This document shows, piece by piece, positions 1-7,605 of a stretch of 20,880 nucleotides of DNA. Below the pieces are notes generated by a model that had not been told where the DNA came from, ran no database searches, and saw nothing but the letters and a program-made list of their open reading frames with translations. Origin of the DNA: Patulibacter sp. (GTDB taxonomy: Bacteria; Actinomycetota; Thermoleophilia; Solirubrobacterales; Solirubrobacteraceae). The stretch covers positions 1-20,880 of the forward strand of contig JAVHXX010000014.1 of NCBI GenBank assembly GCA_031119595.1. Direction: 5' to 3'. Both the position numbers and the translations under genes were made by a program. Position 1 is the stretch's first letter. Each line of letters starts with the position of its first letter.

Positions 1-2
1 CG

Positions 3-59
3 CACCTGCACGTGCTCGACCGCGGCCTGCGCCCCGTGCCGCTCGGCGCCACCGACTGA
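3..59 (+). CDS. 3' end of an unidentified protein (partial)
   Basis: An open frame enters from the left edge and ends at TGA (57-59), giving a C-terminal tail HLHVLDRGLRPVPLGATD. All but one of its codons end in G or C, as in the real genes of this window, so it is probably the end of a gene on the same strand as the next one. Eighteen residues are too few to name a family. Confidence 0.45.
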   Translation, partial: HLHVLDRGLRPVPLGATD

Positions 60-170
60 CGGCCGAACGGGCGTGCCGCCTCGGGTGTGCTCCGACCGAT
101 CGACCGGCCGACCGGCCGGGCCCGCCCGTCACGGACATCGCAACCCGCGCGGTCGGCGAGGGTTCGGACG

Positions 171-1457
171 GTGGTGCGCAGCTCGAGGCTCCTGGGACTG
201 AAAACGGCCGCGGCCCTCGCCGCCGCGGCACTGGCCGCAGGAGGTCTCCCCGGCGTCGCGGCCGCGCGTCCCAGGACCCACGTCGCCACCTGCGACGAGG
301 CGCCGGGGGTCACGGTCCGCGCCAGTGCCGCGTGGCGGATCTTCCGCGTGCACGCCGGCGAGATCACCGACCCCGGCGCGCTATGGGCCTGTCGTCGCGG
401 GCCGTCGCCCACGACCAGGTTCGCCCTGATCGATCCGAACATCATCGGCGTGACCCGGATCGCCGGAGATCTGGTCGGCGCCTACAACTCGGGCCGGTAC
501 AACCCGGAGGCGTACGTCCTCGATCTGTCGACGCTGCGCATCCGCACCATCTACGACGCGACCACGCTCCTCGACGCGCCGGGGCTCACGGCCTCCGGCG
601 CGATCCTGACCGGGGGCTACGCCCCCGGGACGGCACCGACCTCGTCACCGCGGCCCACGCCGGTCTTCCAGACGACCATCGACGACGCGGAGGGCTTGCG
701 GGTCTTCACGGCAGCGACGGGATCGGCCGACGGAGCCGCGCCGGCCGATGCGGTCGCGGTTGCCGATGCGGGCGGGGCGACCGGGGACGTCGTCTACGGG
801 ACGGGGCCCGGTGGGCAGGTCGTGACGACCGTCGCCCACGGGCCGGTCGCGGCCGCCGCGCTCGGATCCGTCGATCAGGAGAGCCGCTGGGTCCGGAAGA
901 TCTGGCGGGTGCGCTCCACCCCGGGCGTTCGCACCACCATCCTCGCCGGCGCCGGCTACCGCCTGGTCGCGCGCGCGGCCCGGCGCGGTCACCACGCGTC
1001 GCTCACGCTCCGGCTCCCTGCGCCCGAGGTCGTCGCCGGCAAGCACGTCGACCTCGTCGCGCGCCTCGCCCCCGGCTCGGAAGCGGACGTTCGCGTGGTC
1101 GACGGGATCGTCATCGGGCGGTTCGCCGACGACCCCGGCGAGCTCCGCGCCCGGCTGCCGGTCGATGCGGCGGGGACCCCGACATACCGGTTCGACCTCC
1201 CGGCACCTGCACGGGACGTGCCCGGTGCGACGACCTCCGGTGTGGACGGCTCCGTCGCCATCGCCACCGCGGACGCGATCACGATCGCCTTCCTCGACGG
1301 CCCGCGCCGGACCTGGACGATCCGCACGCTGCCGGTGGCCGGCGCCTCGCAGCTCGCGACGTGGGACATCGCGGACGGGATGTACGCGCACGGCGTCTAC
1401 TGGACGGCTGCCGATGGAACCGTGGGGAGGTACGCCTTCGCGACGAGCGGGCGGTGA
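171..1457 (+). CDS. Secreted protein of unknown function
   Basis: I do not recognise a family. Starting at the GTG at 171, the product is about 428 residues with a clear Sec signal peptide: positive residues (RSSR, K), an Ala/Leu-rich core and an Ala-x-Ala-type cleavage site (GVAAA before RPRTH). An in-frame GTG at 87 would add 28 Arg/Pro-rich residues before the signal, so I reject it; a GAGGG about 7 bases upstream of 171 supports the later start. The mature part is rich in beta-strand-like segments, Gly, Val and Thr, and has only two cysteines near its N-terminus (in VATCDE and LWACRR), which could form a disulfide. There is no lipobox and no later membrane segment. It converges with the next gene with only 25 bp between stop codons. 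It could be a beta-propeller-like extracellular protein; that is a guess from composition. Confidence 0.6.
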   Translation: MVRSSRLLGLKTAAALAAAALAAGGLPGVAAARPRTHVATCDEAPGVTVRASAAWRIFRVHAGEITDPGALWACRRGPSPTTRFALIDPNIIGVTRIAGDLVGAYNSGRYNPEAYVLDLSTLRIRTIYDATTLLDAPGLTASGAILTGGYAPGTAPTSSPRPTPVFQTTIDDAEGLRVFTAATGSADGAAPADAVAVADAGGATGDVVYGTGPGGQVVTTVAHGPVAAAALGSVDQESRWVRKIWRVRSTPGVRTTILAGAGYRLVARAARRGHHASLTLRLPAPEVVAGKHVDLVARLAPGSEADVRVVDGIVIGRFADDPGELRARLPVDAAGTPTYRFDLPAPARDVPGATTSGVDGSVAIATADAITIAFLDGPRRTWTIRTLPVAGASQLATWDIADGMYAHGVYWTAADGTVGRYAFATSGR

Positions 1458-1482
1458 CCGCGCCCGGCGCCTCGGCCCGGAA

Positions 1483-3189
1483 TCAGCGGTAGTGCAGCCC
1501 GACGCGCGGCACGTGCGTCCACGGGGCGATGTGCGGCGAGCGGACGAGCTGTGGGCCGACCGCGAGGCGGCCGCGGCCGGCGGCGAGCGCGGACCGTGAC
1601 GGCGACACCGTCCCGCGGAACACGCACGCGTGGCCGTTCCAGCGCACACGCGTACGGAACCGGTGCAGCACGCGGTTGCCGCCGTAGCGCGTGAGGGTGA
1701 GCGCGACGGAGCCGGAGCAGTACCGCGGCGCGTCGGCCGGAAGCAGGCCGTCGGGGTAGATCGTGCCGGTGATGGTCCAGCGGTAGGGCGCGCGGGTGAT
1801 CCGGCGCGGCGTGGCCCGGGCCGCGAGGGTGGAGGCGACGGGGTCGATCTGGCCGGGGTCCACGACCGGGTGCGTCCCGGCGGGCGTGCCGTCGGAGCGC
1901 CACAGCACCGCGGGCCGGCCATCGAACACCGAGGAGGAGAACCAGAGGTCGTTCCCCACGAGGAAGGGCTGGTCGAATGTCGGCTCCGGGCCGGCCTTCT
2001 CGTTGAACGGCAGGGCGACCGTGCCGAGGATGGTCGGGCTTCCGGCCGCGTCGATCGAGCGCAGCGTCGTGCCGGAGAACGCGAACCGGGTGCCGGGCAC
2101 GACGAGGACCCCGTTCTCGTCGAAGCCTGCACCGGTCGGGTGCTCGGCCACGGTGCTCCCCGCCGGGACCCGAAGGCGTACCGGCGTGGCATACGTGCCG
2201 CCCTTCAGCCAGAGCGCGTCATCCGAGAAGCCGACCCCGCCGTCGGTCCCGTTGCGCAGGACTCGGACCGGCACGCCACCGTCGGTGACCGGCGTCGCGG
2301 AACCGTCGGCACCGAGCAGGTACGGGGTCGGCTCGCCGGTGCCGTCGCCCGCGAGCACGTACATCGACCCGCCGACAGGCAGGAACCCGGAGAGGGTGCT
2401 GGAGGCACTCCCGGGGGTGAGGTCGGCGATCCGATGGGTGCCCGCCGGGGTGCCGTCGGAGAGCCACGGCTCGTCGCCGAGGGCGTCGTTGCCGGCGAAG
2501 AACAGGGTGTTCCCGATCGTGGCGACCGTGCCGAGGGACAGGCTCCCGCCGACGGTCCCGAGCCGGACCGCGTCGCCGGTCGGTGGCACGTGCCACAGGC
2601 CGCGGTCCTCGAGGAAGAGGCCGCCGTCGGCCGACGCGGCGATCGGCGTGATCGGGTACGCCAGCGCCGGCAGGCCGCCGCCGACGGGCGTGATCGCCCC
2701 GGTGTCGCGATCGACGCGGTAGAGCATCGCTTGGTGGGCGAGGCCGTACCCGGCCTGCACGTAGAGCTGGCTCCCGGCGACGATCGGCGGGCCGGCGTAG
2801 AGGCGGCGCTTCGGCTTCGCGGCCGCGCGCCTCGACGTCGCCACGCGCTGCGCGGCGATCGCCGCGATCGTCCCGGCCGCAGTGCCGTCGCTGCGGTAGA
2901 GCACGTCGGCGTGGCCACCCCGGAGCGTGGTGGTGAACACGAGCGCGTCACCGTCGACGGCGAGTCCCTGGATCCGGGAAGGGTCCGACGACGAAGCGCG
3001 CAGCGCGAGGTGCGTGCCGGCCGGGGTGCCGTCGGTGCGGTAGAGGCCGCTGCCGTCGACGAAGTACGACGCGCCGTGGAACGCGACGACGCGGGGCTGG
3101 ATCGGCGCGAGGAGCGTCAGGTCGGCGTGCGCGACGCCCGGCAGGGCGAGCACAGCGGCGGCGGCCACCACCGAGGCGAGGCGGAACAT
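1483..3189 (-). CDS. Secreted ELWxxDGT-repeat protein
   Basis: A secreted beta-rich repeat protein. At least four copies of the ELWxxDGTxxGT motif are visible: LYRTDGTPAGTH, LYRSDGTAAGTI, PWLSDGTPAGTHRIADLTPG and LWRSDGTPAGTHPVVDPG. Other segments (SGTTLRSIDAAGSP, LGADGSATP) look like decayed repeats. Such repeats occur in extracellular or surface proteins, probably propeller-like; no enzymatic role is known to me. I place the start at the ATG at 3189 because it gives a compact signal peptide (MFRLASVVAAAAVLALPGVAHA, cleavage after AHA) and AGGGT lies about 10 bases upstream. An ATG at 3252 would add 21 Arg-rich residues that include unfavoured CAT and AGG codons; it remains possible. The C-terminal ~110 residues (two Cys, several Arg-rich strands) look like a separate domain that I cannot name. 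Confidence 0.75.
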   Translation of the reverse strand: MFRLASVVAAAAVLALPGVAHADLTLLAPIQPRVVAFHGASYFVDGSGLYRTDGTPAGTHLALRASSSDPSRIQGLAVDGDALVFTTTLRGGHADVLYRSDGTAAGTIAAIAAQRVATSRRAAAKPKRRLYAGPPIVAGSQLYVQAGYGLAHQAMLYRVDRDTGAITPVGGGLPALAYPITPIAASADGGLFLEDRGLWHVPPTGDAVRLGTVGGSLSLGTVATIGNTLFFAGNDALGDEPWLSDGTPAGTHRIADLTPGSASSTLSGFLPVGGSMYVLAGDGTGEPTPYLLGADGSATPVTDGGVPVRVLRNGTDGGVGFSDDALWLKGGTYATPVRLRVPAGSTVAEHPTGAGFDENGVLVVPGTRFAFSGTTLRSIDAAGSPTILGTVALPFNEKAGPEPTFDQPFLVGNDLWFSSSVFDGRPAVLWRSDGTPAGTHPVVDPGQIDPVASTLAARATPRRITRAPYRWTITGTIYPDGLLPADAPRYCSGSVALTLTRYGGNRVLHRFRTRVRWNGHACVFRGTVSPSRSALAAGRGRLAVGPQLVRSPHIAPWTHVPRVGLHYR

Positions 3190-3298
3190 GCGACCGACCC
3201 TATGCACCGGTCCGTCGCGCATCGCGCGGCGGCGGCGCGCGCGGGTGGTCATGGCGATCGCCCGGCGGTGACCTCGGAGGTCATGCCGGCCGCGCGAC

Positions 3299-4168
3299 TC
3301 AGCCGCGGCGCACGAAATCCCGGATGAGGTGCCAGGTCGCCACGGGCGCCTCCTCCGGCGCGAAGTGGCCGGCGCCGGGGATGCGGGCGTCGGTGACGTG
3401 CTCGAGGCCGGCGGCGTGGAACCCGGCGACGTACTCGTCCATGTCGCCGCCCTCGTGCTCGCCGCGGAGGTACAGCAGCGGCGTGGTGACCTTCGGCGGG
3501 TGGTCGCCCGGGGCGTTGTGGGCGGCGTCGGCCGGGAAGGCGCGATACCAGTCGAAGCCGGCCTTCAGCGACGCCGGGCTCGAGTACGCACCGACGTGCG
3601 CCGAGCGCAACTCGGGCGTGATCGCCTCGGGGACGGCGGAGACCGCCGACCAGAAGTAGTCGAAGTACTCGTCGACGCGGCCCTCGACGAGCCGCTCCGG
3701 CAGCTCCGGGATCGCGTGGAACGCGAAGTGCCAGACGTACGGATTCGCGCGCACGGCCTCCCACGGACCGATGCCCGGGATGACGACGTCCATGATCACC
3801 GCCCGCGCGAGCTCGTCGCCGTGGTCGACGAGATAGGGGTGGACGACCATGCCGCCGGCGTCGTGGCCCACGAGCGTGGGGCGTGCGACGTGGATGTCCG
3901 CGAGCACCTCGCGGAGCACCTCGACGACGGCGCTCTTCGTGCCGTCGGTCGCGGCGGTGGTCGAGTGGCCGATCCCGGGGAGGTCGAGGGCGATCGCGCG
4001 GTACCCGTCGGCGATGGCGAGTTCCATGACGGTCTCCCAGGCCCGCCAGCTCTCCGGCCAGCCGTGGAGGAACACGACCGGATCACCACGAGGATCACCG
4101 CCGGAGACCACGTGGACGACGCCGGCCGACGTGCGGACGTCGAGTGTCGAGAGCGTGCCCGAACCCAT
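3299..4168 (-). CDS. Alpha/beta hydrolase, epoxide hydrolase/haloalkane dehalogenase type
   Basis: About 289 residues, normal for the family. Landmarks in order: oxyanion-hole motif HGWPES at residues 35-40; nucleophile elbow GHDAGG at 101-106, in which Asp103 replaces the Ser of ordinary esterases; a cap region with Tyr/Trp/Phe-rich sequence (DEYFDYFW); and a C-terminal GAGHF supplying the catalytic His268. An Asp nucleophile with HGxP is typical of epoxide hydrolases and haloalkane or fluoroacetate dehalogenases, which form an ester intermediate. The exact substrate cannot be read here. No signal peptide, so cytoplasmic. The ATG at 4168 is chosen because GAGGGTGG lies just upstream; the frame stays open for 71 more codons but these run across the divergent promoter. 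It is transcribed away from sfnG, so a shared regulator is possible. Confidence 0.85.
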   Translation of the reverse strand: MGSGTLSTLDVRTSAGVVHVVSGGDPRGDPVVFLHGWPESWRAWETVMELAIADGYRAIALDLPGIGHSTTAATDGTKSAVVEVLREVLADIHVARPTLVGHDAGGMVVHPYLVDHGDELARAVIMDVVIPGIGPWEAVRANPYVWHFAFHAIPELPERLVEGRVDEYFDYFWSAVSAVPEAITPELRSAHVGAYSSPASLKAGFDWYRAFPADAAHNAPGDHPPKVTTPLLYLRGEHEGGDMDEYVAGFHAAGLEHVTDARIPGAGHFAPEEAPVATWHLIRDFVRRG

Positions 4169-4280
4169 GGATCCACCCTCGCACCGGGGTCGCGGCGCTG
4201 ACCGGTCGCGCCCGGACGCCGAGAGGCCGTCGAGATACCCGTTCGGGGCGCCTCGCGCCGGGACCGGGGAAAAGAGGAGC

Positions 4281-4305
4281 GGTCCGGTGTTAATTTCGGC
4301 GGACC
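4281..4305. promoter_or_regulatory. Inverted repeat over a candidate -10 box upstream of sfnG
   Basis: GGTCCG (4281-4286) and CGGACC (4300-4305) form an inverted repeat around an AT-rich centre rare in this DNA. The centre holds TAATTT (4291-4296), a good match to an actinobacterial TANNNT -10 box reading towards sfnG, giving an expected leader of about 47 bases. A repeat centred on the -10 box fits a repressor operator. I see no convincing -35 box. The 181-base gap between the divergent hydrolase and sfnG holds no other gene. Confidence 0.35.
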
Positions 4306-4349
4306 ACCCGATCGACCCGAACTCGCACCCGAGCCCGAGAGGCCAGGCC

Positions 4350-5525
4350 ATGCCCACCGATCCGACGACCGACCCGATCAAGTTCGCCTACTGGGTGCCC
4401 AACGTGAGCGGCGGCCTCGTGGTGTCGACCATCGAGCAGCGCACCGACTGGTCGTTCGACTACAACCGCAAGCTCGCGCGTATCGCCGAACGGGCCGGCT
4501 TCGAGTACGCCCTCAGCCAGGTCCGGTACACCGCCAGCTACGGCGCGGAATACCAGCACGAGTCGACCTCCTTCTCGCTCGCGCTGCTCCTCGCGACGGA
4601 GAAGCTCAAGCTCATCGCCGCCGTGCATCCCGGTCTGTGGCAGCCCGGCGTGCTCGCGAAGTGGCTCGCCACCGCCGACCACCTCAGCGGCGGGCGGGTC
4701 GCGGTGAACGTCGTCTCCGGGTGGTTCAAGGACGAGTTCCGGCAGCTCGGCGAGCCGTGGCTCGAGCACGACGAGCGCTACCGCCGTTCCGCGGAGTTCA
4801 TCCAGGCGCTGCGCGAGATCTGGACCAGCGACGACGCCCAGCTCGCCGGCGACTTCTACCGCGTCCGCGACTTCAACCTCAAGCCGAAGCCGCTCGACCT
4901 GCCGGGCCGACCGCACCCGGAGATCTTCCAGGGCGGCAACTCCACGGCCGCGCGCGGCAACGGCGGCCGCTACGCCGACTGGTACTTCAGCAACGGCAAG
5001 ACGTTCGAGGGCGTGCAGGAGCAGGTCGCCGACCTGCGCGAGATCGCCGGCGCCGCGGGCCGGTCGGCGCCCCCGAAGTTCGGCCTGAACGGCTTCATCA
5101 TCGTCCGTGACACGCAGCAGGAGGCCGAGGACCAGCTCCGCGAGATCATCGCCAAGGCGCACGTCGAGGCCGTCGAGGGCTTCGGCTCCGCGGTGCAGCA
5201 GGCAGGCCCGTCGACGGGCGACAAGACCGGCATGTGGGCCGACTCCACGTTCGAGGACCTCGTCCAGTACAACGACGGCTTCCGCACCCAGCTGATCGGC
5301 ACGCCCGAGTCGGTCGCGCGACGCATCGTGGAGTACCGCAAGATCGGCGTCGACCTGATCCTCGGCGGCTTCCTGCACTTCCAGGAGGAGGTCGAGGCGT
5401 TCGGCCGGGACGTCCTCCCGATCGTGCGCGAGCTCGAGATCGAAGCCGGCCTCGACCCCGCCGCCGTGCCGGATCCGCTCGAGGGCCTCACCGAGGACGG
5501 TCCGGTGATCCACGCCCATGGGTGA
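4350..5525 (+). CDS. sfnG: Dimethyl sulfone monooxygenase SfnG (FMNH2-dependent)
   Basis: A luciferase-like (TIM-barrel) flavin monooxygenase of 391 residues. SfnG converts dimethyl sulfone to methanesulfinate and formaldehyde using reduced FMN and O2, so that sulfur can be taken from it under sulfate starvation. The match to SfnG proteins as I remember them is strong through much of the length: KFAYWVPNVSGGLVVS near the N-terminus, YGAEYQHES, GGRVAVNVVSGWFKDEF, EPWLEHDERYRRS, HPEIFQGG, TFEDLVQYNDGFRTQLIGTP and GGFLHFQEEVE. The ATG at 4350 has GAGAGG seven bases upstream and gives the usual short N-terminus. A GTG at 4287 in the same frame has a good GAGGAG but adds 21 non-conserved residues beginning with TTA and ATT codons. 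The gene overlaps sfnB by 8 bp. No flavin reductase (SfnF) is present in the window, so FMNH2 must come from elsewhere. Confidence 0.92.
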   Translation: MPTDPTTDPIKFAYWVPNVSGGLVVSTIEQRTDWSFDYNRKLARIAERAGFEYALSQVRYTASYGAEYQHESTSFSLALLLATEKLKLIAAVHPGLWQPGVLAKWLATADHLSGGRVAVNVVSGWFKDEFRQLGEPWLEHDERYRRSAEFIQALREIWTSDDAQLAGDFYRVRDFNLKPKPLDLPGRPHPEIFQGGNSTAARGNGGRYADWYFSNGKTFEGVQEQVADLREIAGAAGRSAPPKFGLNGFIIVRDTQQEAEDQLREIIAKAHVEAVEGFGSAVQQAGPSTGDKTGMWADSTFEDLVQYNDGFRTQLIGTPESVARRIVEYRKIGVDLILGGFLHFQEEVEAFGRDVLPIVRELEIEAGLDPAAVPDPLEGLTEDGPVIHAHG

Positions 5526-6792
5526 GGGCGCGCTCGCCGCGGCCGGGCAGCCACCGCTGCGCGGGTCCGGGATCGACCCGGACGCCGGCCTCGTGCCGGT
5601 GCTGCGCACCCACGCCGACGCGGTCGCCGCGGCACACGAGTACGCCGAGGCGATCCGTCCCGGCACGGCCGAGCGTGAGCGGGCGGGCGGCGTGCCGTGG
5701 ACCGAGCTGGAGCGGCTCGGGCGCAGCGGCCTGACCGCGATCGGGGTGCCGTCGGCGTACGACGGTCCCGAGCTGGGCTTCTCGACCATCGCCGAGGTCG
5801 TGCGGGTGATCGCGGCGGTCGACCCGGCGATCGCGCAACAGCTCCAGCCGAACTTCATGTTCTCGCTGCTGCTCTGGGAGCTCGGCCATGCCGACGGCGC
5901 GGCGCGCATCGCCCAGGTGCTGCTGAGTGGTGGGCGCGTGGCGAACGCCGCCGCCGAGCGGGGCGGCGCGCACGCCCAGGATCTCCGTACGCGCCTGCTC
6001 CGTGCCCCGGACGGGACCCTGCGGCTGCACGGCACGAAGTACTACTGCACGGGCGCGATCTCCTCGGACTGGATCGCGGTCACGGCGATCGACGACTCCC
6101 CGGACGAGCGCCAGCAGCTCGTGTTCGTGGCGCGCGGCGCGGCGGGTGTCGAGCTCGATGACGACTGGGCCGCCATGGGGCAGCGCAACACGGTCAGCGG
6201 GACGAGCCGCTTCACCGACGTGCTCGTCGACCCGGCGCTCGCGGTGCCGTACTGGCAGGCGTTCGCCGACCCGCAGGCGATCGGCGCCCGCGGACAGTCG
6301 ATCCACGCGGCGATCGAGGTCGGGATCGCCGGCGGCGCGCTGCGCGATGCCGGCGAGTTCCTGCGCGAGAAGTCACGGCCATTCTTCGAGGCGGCGCGTG
6401 GCGGTTGGGCCGAGCGGGCCGCCGACGACCCGCACACGATCTACCGGTTCGGCCAGCTCTCGACGAAGGTCGCAGCCGCCGAGGCGCTCCTCCGCGACGC
6501 GACCGCCGTGGTCGACCGCACGCCGACCCGTCCGGCCGACCCGGACGAGGCCGCCGCTGCGTCGGTCGCGGTGGCGCGCGCGAAGGCGTTCGGGAGCGAG
6601 GTCGCCGTCGAGGTGGCCAGCGAACTCTTCGCGATCACGGGGACGTCCGCCACCGACGAGAAGTACAACCTGAACCGCCACTGGCGCAATGCGCGCACGC
6701 ACTCCGTCCACGACCCGGTCTCCTGGAAGTACCACCACATCGGCGCCTACGACGTGAGCGGCACGCTCCCGCCGAGCCACGGCCAGCTCTAG
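5518..6792 (+). CDS. sfnB: SfnB-type sulfur acquisition oxidoreductase (acyl-CoA dehydrogenase fold)
   Basis: A 424-residue flavoprotein of the acyl-CoA dehydrogenase superfamily, of the branch containing SfnB and the DszC-like monooxygenases. Visible signs: the N-terminal helical domain (WTELERLGRSGLTAIGVP), a middle beta domain with LHGTKYYCTGAISSDWIAV, the AMGQRNTVSGTSRF stretch, and a C-terminal signature NLNRHWRNARTHSVHDP followed by WKYHHIGAY (about residues 384-409). That His/Arg-rich tail, rather than a catalytic Glu, marks this branch. SfnB proteins are encoded with SfnG in sulfone and sulfonate utilisation clusters; their exact reaction is not settled. The ATG lies in the last codons of sfnG (8-bp overlap) with no good ribosome site of its own, implying translational coupling. 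The name rests mainly on context plus the tail motif. Confidence 0.85.
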   Translation: MGEGALAAAGQPPLRGSGIDPDAGLVPVLRTHADAVAAAHEYAEAIRPGTAERERAGGVPWTELERLGRSGLTAIGVPSAYDGPELGFSTIAEVVRVIAAVDPAIAQQLQPNFMFSLLLWELGHADGAARIAQVLLSGGRVANAAAERGGAHAQDLRTRLLRAPDGTLRLHGTKYYCTGAISSDWIAVTAIDDSPDERQQLVFVARGAAGVELDDDWAAMGQRNTVSGTSRFTDVLVDPALAVPYWQAFADPQAIGARGQSIHAAIEVGIAGGALRDAGEFLREKSRPFFEAARGGWAERAADDPHTIYRFGQLSTKVAAAEALLRDATAVVDRTPTRPADPDEAAAASVAVARAKAFGSEVAVEVASELFAITGTSATDEKYNLNRHWRNARTHSVHDPVSWKYHHIGAYDVSGTLPPSHGQL

Positions 6793-6809
6793 GCGCTCCG
6801 GCGGGCTCG

Positions 6810-6815
6810 TAGCCT
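6810..6815 (+). promoter_or_regulatory. Candidate -10 box for a leaderless alkB transcript
   Basis: TAGCCT fits TANNNT and ends 7 bases before the GTG at 6823, so transcription would start at or next to the start codon. There is no Shine-Dalgarno sequence there. The box lies in the 30-base gap after sfnB, suggesting alkB has its own promoter. Confidence 0.4.
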
Positions 6816-6822
6816 GCCCGGT

Positions 6823-7509
6823 GTGAGCGACGCCCTCGAGAGCACGGCCGGCGGGCTGTTCCCCCGGGACCGCCACGTGCTCGCGCCCGGCGCGGTGCAC
6901 CTGCCGGACTGGCTCGACCTCGCGGAGCAGCAGCACCTCGTGAAGGCGTGCCGCGAATGGGCCCGCGGGCCCGTGCCGATGTGGTCGCCGACGACGCCGG
7001 GCGGTGGCCGCATGAGCGTGAAGACGGTGTCGCTCGGGTGGTACTGGCTGCCCTACCGCTATTCACGCACCGCCGACGACCGTGGCGGCGGGCGCGTGCT
7101 CGACGTGCCGGACTGGGTGGTCGCGCTCGGCAAGCGGGCCGTCGCGGAGGCCTACGAGGACCCGGCCGCCGGCGAGGCGTTCGCTCCCGACGCCGCCCTC
7201 GTGAACTTCTACGACGCCGACGCGACCATGGGCATGCACGTCGACCAGGAGGAGATCGCCGTCGGCGCGCCGGTCGTGTCGATCAGCCTCGGCAACCGCT
7301 GCCGCTTCCGGTTCGGCAACACCCAGACGAAGTCCAAGCCCTACACCGACATCGAACTCGTCTCCGGCGACCTGTTCGTGTTCGGCGGGCCGTCGCGGTT
7401 CGCGTACCACGGCGTCCCGAAGACCTTCCCCGGCACCGCCGACCCCGCGACCGGCATCACCACCGGCCGCCTCAACATCACCATCCGCCAGACGGGCATG
7501 ACCGACTGA
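6823..7509 (+). CDS. alkB: AlkB-family Fe(II)/2-oxoglutarate DNA dealkylation dioxygenase
   Basis: A 228-residue protein close to E. coli AlkB in length and motif order. AlkB oxidatively removes methyl groups from 1-methyladenine and 3-methylcytosine in DNA and RNA. The iron ligands are visible: His139 and Asp141 in GMHVDQEE, and His196 in FAYHGV. The 2-oxoglutarate-binding arginines are Arg216 and Arg222 in GRLNITIRQTG; the spacing of six equals that of AlkB Arg204/Arg210. The nucleotide lid region and VNFYDADATMG (AlkB LxNxYxPGxxxG-like) are also present. The GTG start follows a TANNNT box with no Shine-Dalgarno, consistent with a leaderless mRNA. It follows sfnB by 30 bp but is functionally unrelated to it. 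A second alkylation-repair gene, tag, lies about 3 kb downstream. The N-terminal regulatory Ada domain is absent, so this is a stand-alone enzyme. Confidence 0.93.
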   Translation: MSDALESTAGGLFPRDRHVLAPGAVHLPDWLDLAEQQHLVKACREWARGPVPMWSPTTPGGGRMSVKTVSLGWYWLPYRYSRTADDRGGGRVLDVPDWVVALGKRAVAEAYEDPAAGEAFAPDAALVNFYDADATMGMHVDQEEIAVGAPVVSISLGNRCRFRFGNTQTKSKPYTDIELVSGDLFVFGGPSRFAYHGVPKTFPGTADPATGITTGRLNITIRQTGMTD

Positions 7510-7550
7510 GCTCCGCCCCGAGCGTCGAGGTGCCCGGGCGGCGTGGGGCG

Positions 7551-7587
7551 GGGGAGATCGCGGTCGTGTTTCGACCGCCATCTCCCC
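7551..7587. terminator. Bidirectional hairpin between convergent alkB and MFS genes
   Basis: GGGGAGATCGCGGTCG (7551-7566) pairs with CGACCGCCATCTCCCC (7572-7587): 15 of 16 positions pair, with one C/C mismatch and a loop of TGTTT. It sits in the 96-base gap between two genes that end towards each other, so it can stop transcription from both sides. No U-tract follows on either strand, as is common in high-GC actinobacteria. Confidence 0.75.
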
Positions 7588-7605
7588 GGCCTGCCCCCGG
7601 CGCGC

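Noticed and set aside
1458..1482. Terminator between the two convergent secreted-protein genes
   Set aside because: Only 25 bases, and no hairpin beyond chance GC pairing.
4287..4349. GTG start for sfnG at 4287 with GAGGAG upstream
   Set aside because: The added 21 residues start with rare TTA/ATT codons and overlap the probable -10 box; the ATG at 4350 matches the normal SfnG N-terminus. Kept as a minor alternative.
4290..6035. 581-codon open frame on the minus strand under sfnGB
   Set aside because: Antisense to well-conserved SfnG and SfnB; no recognisable domain and no ribosome site.
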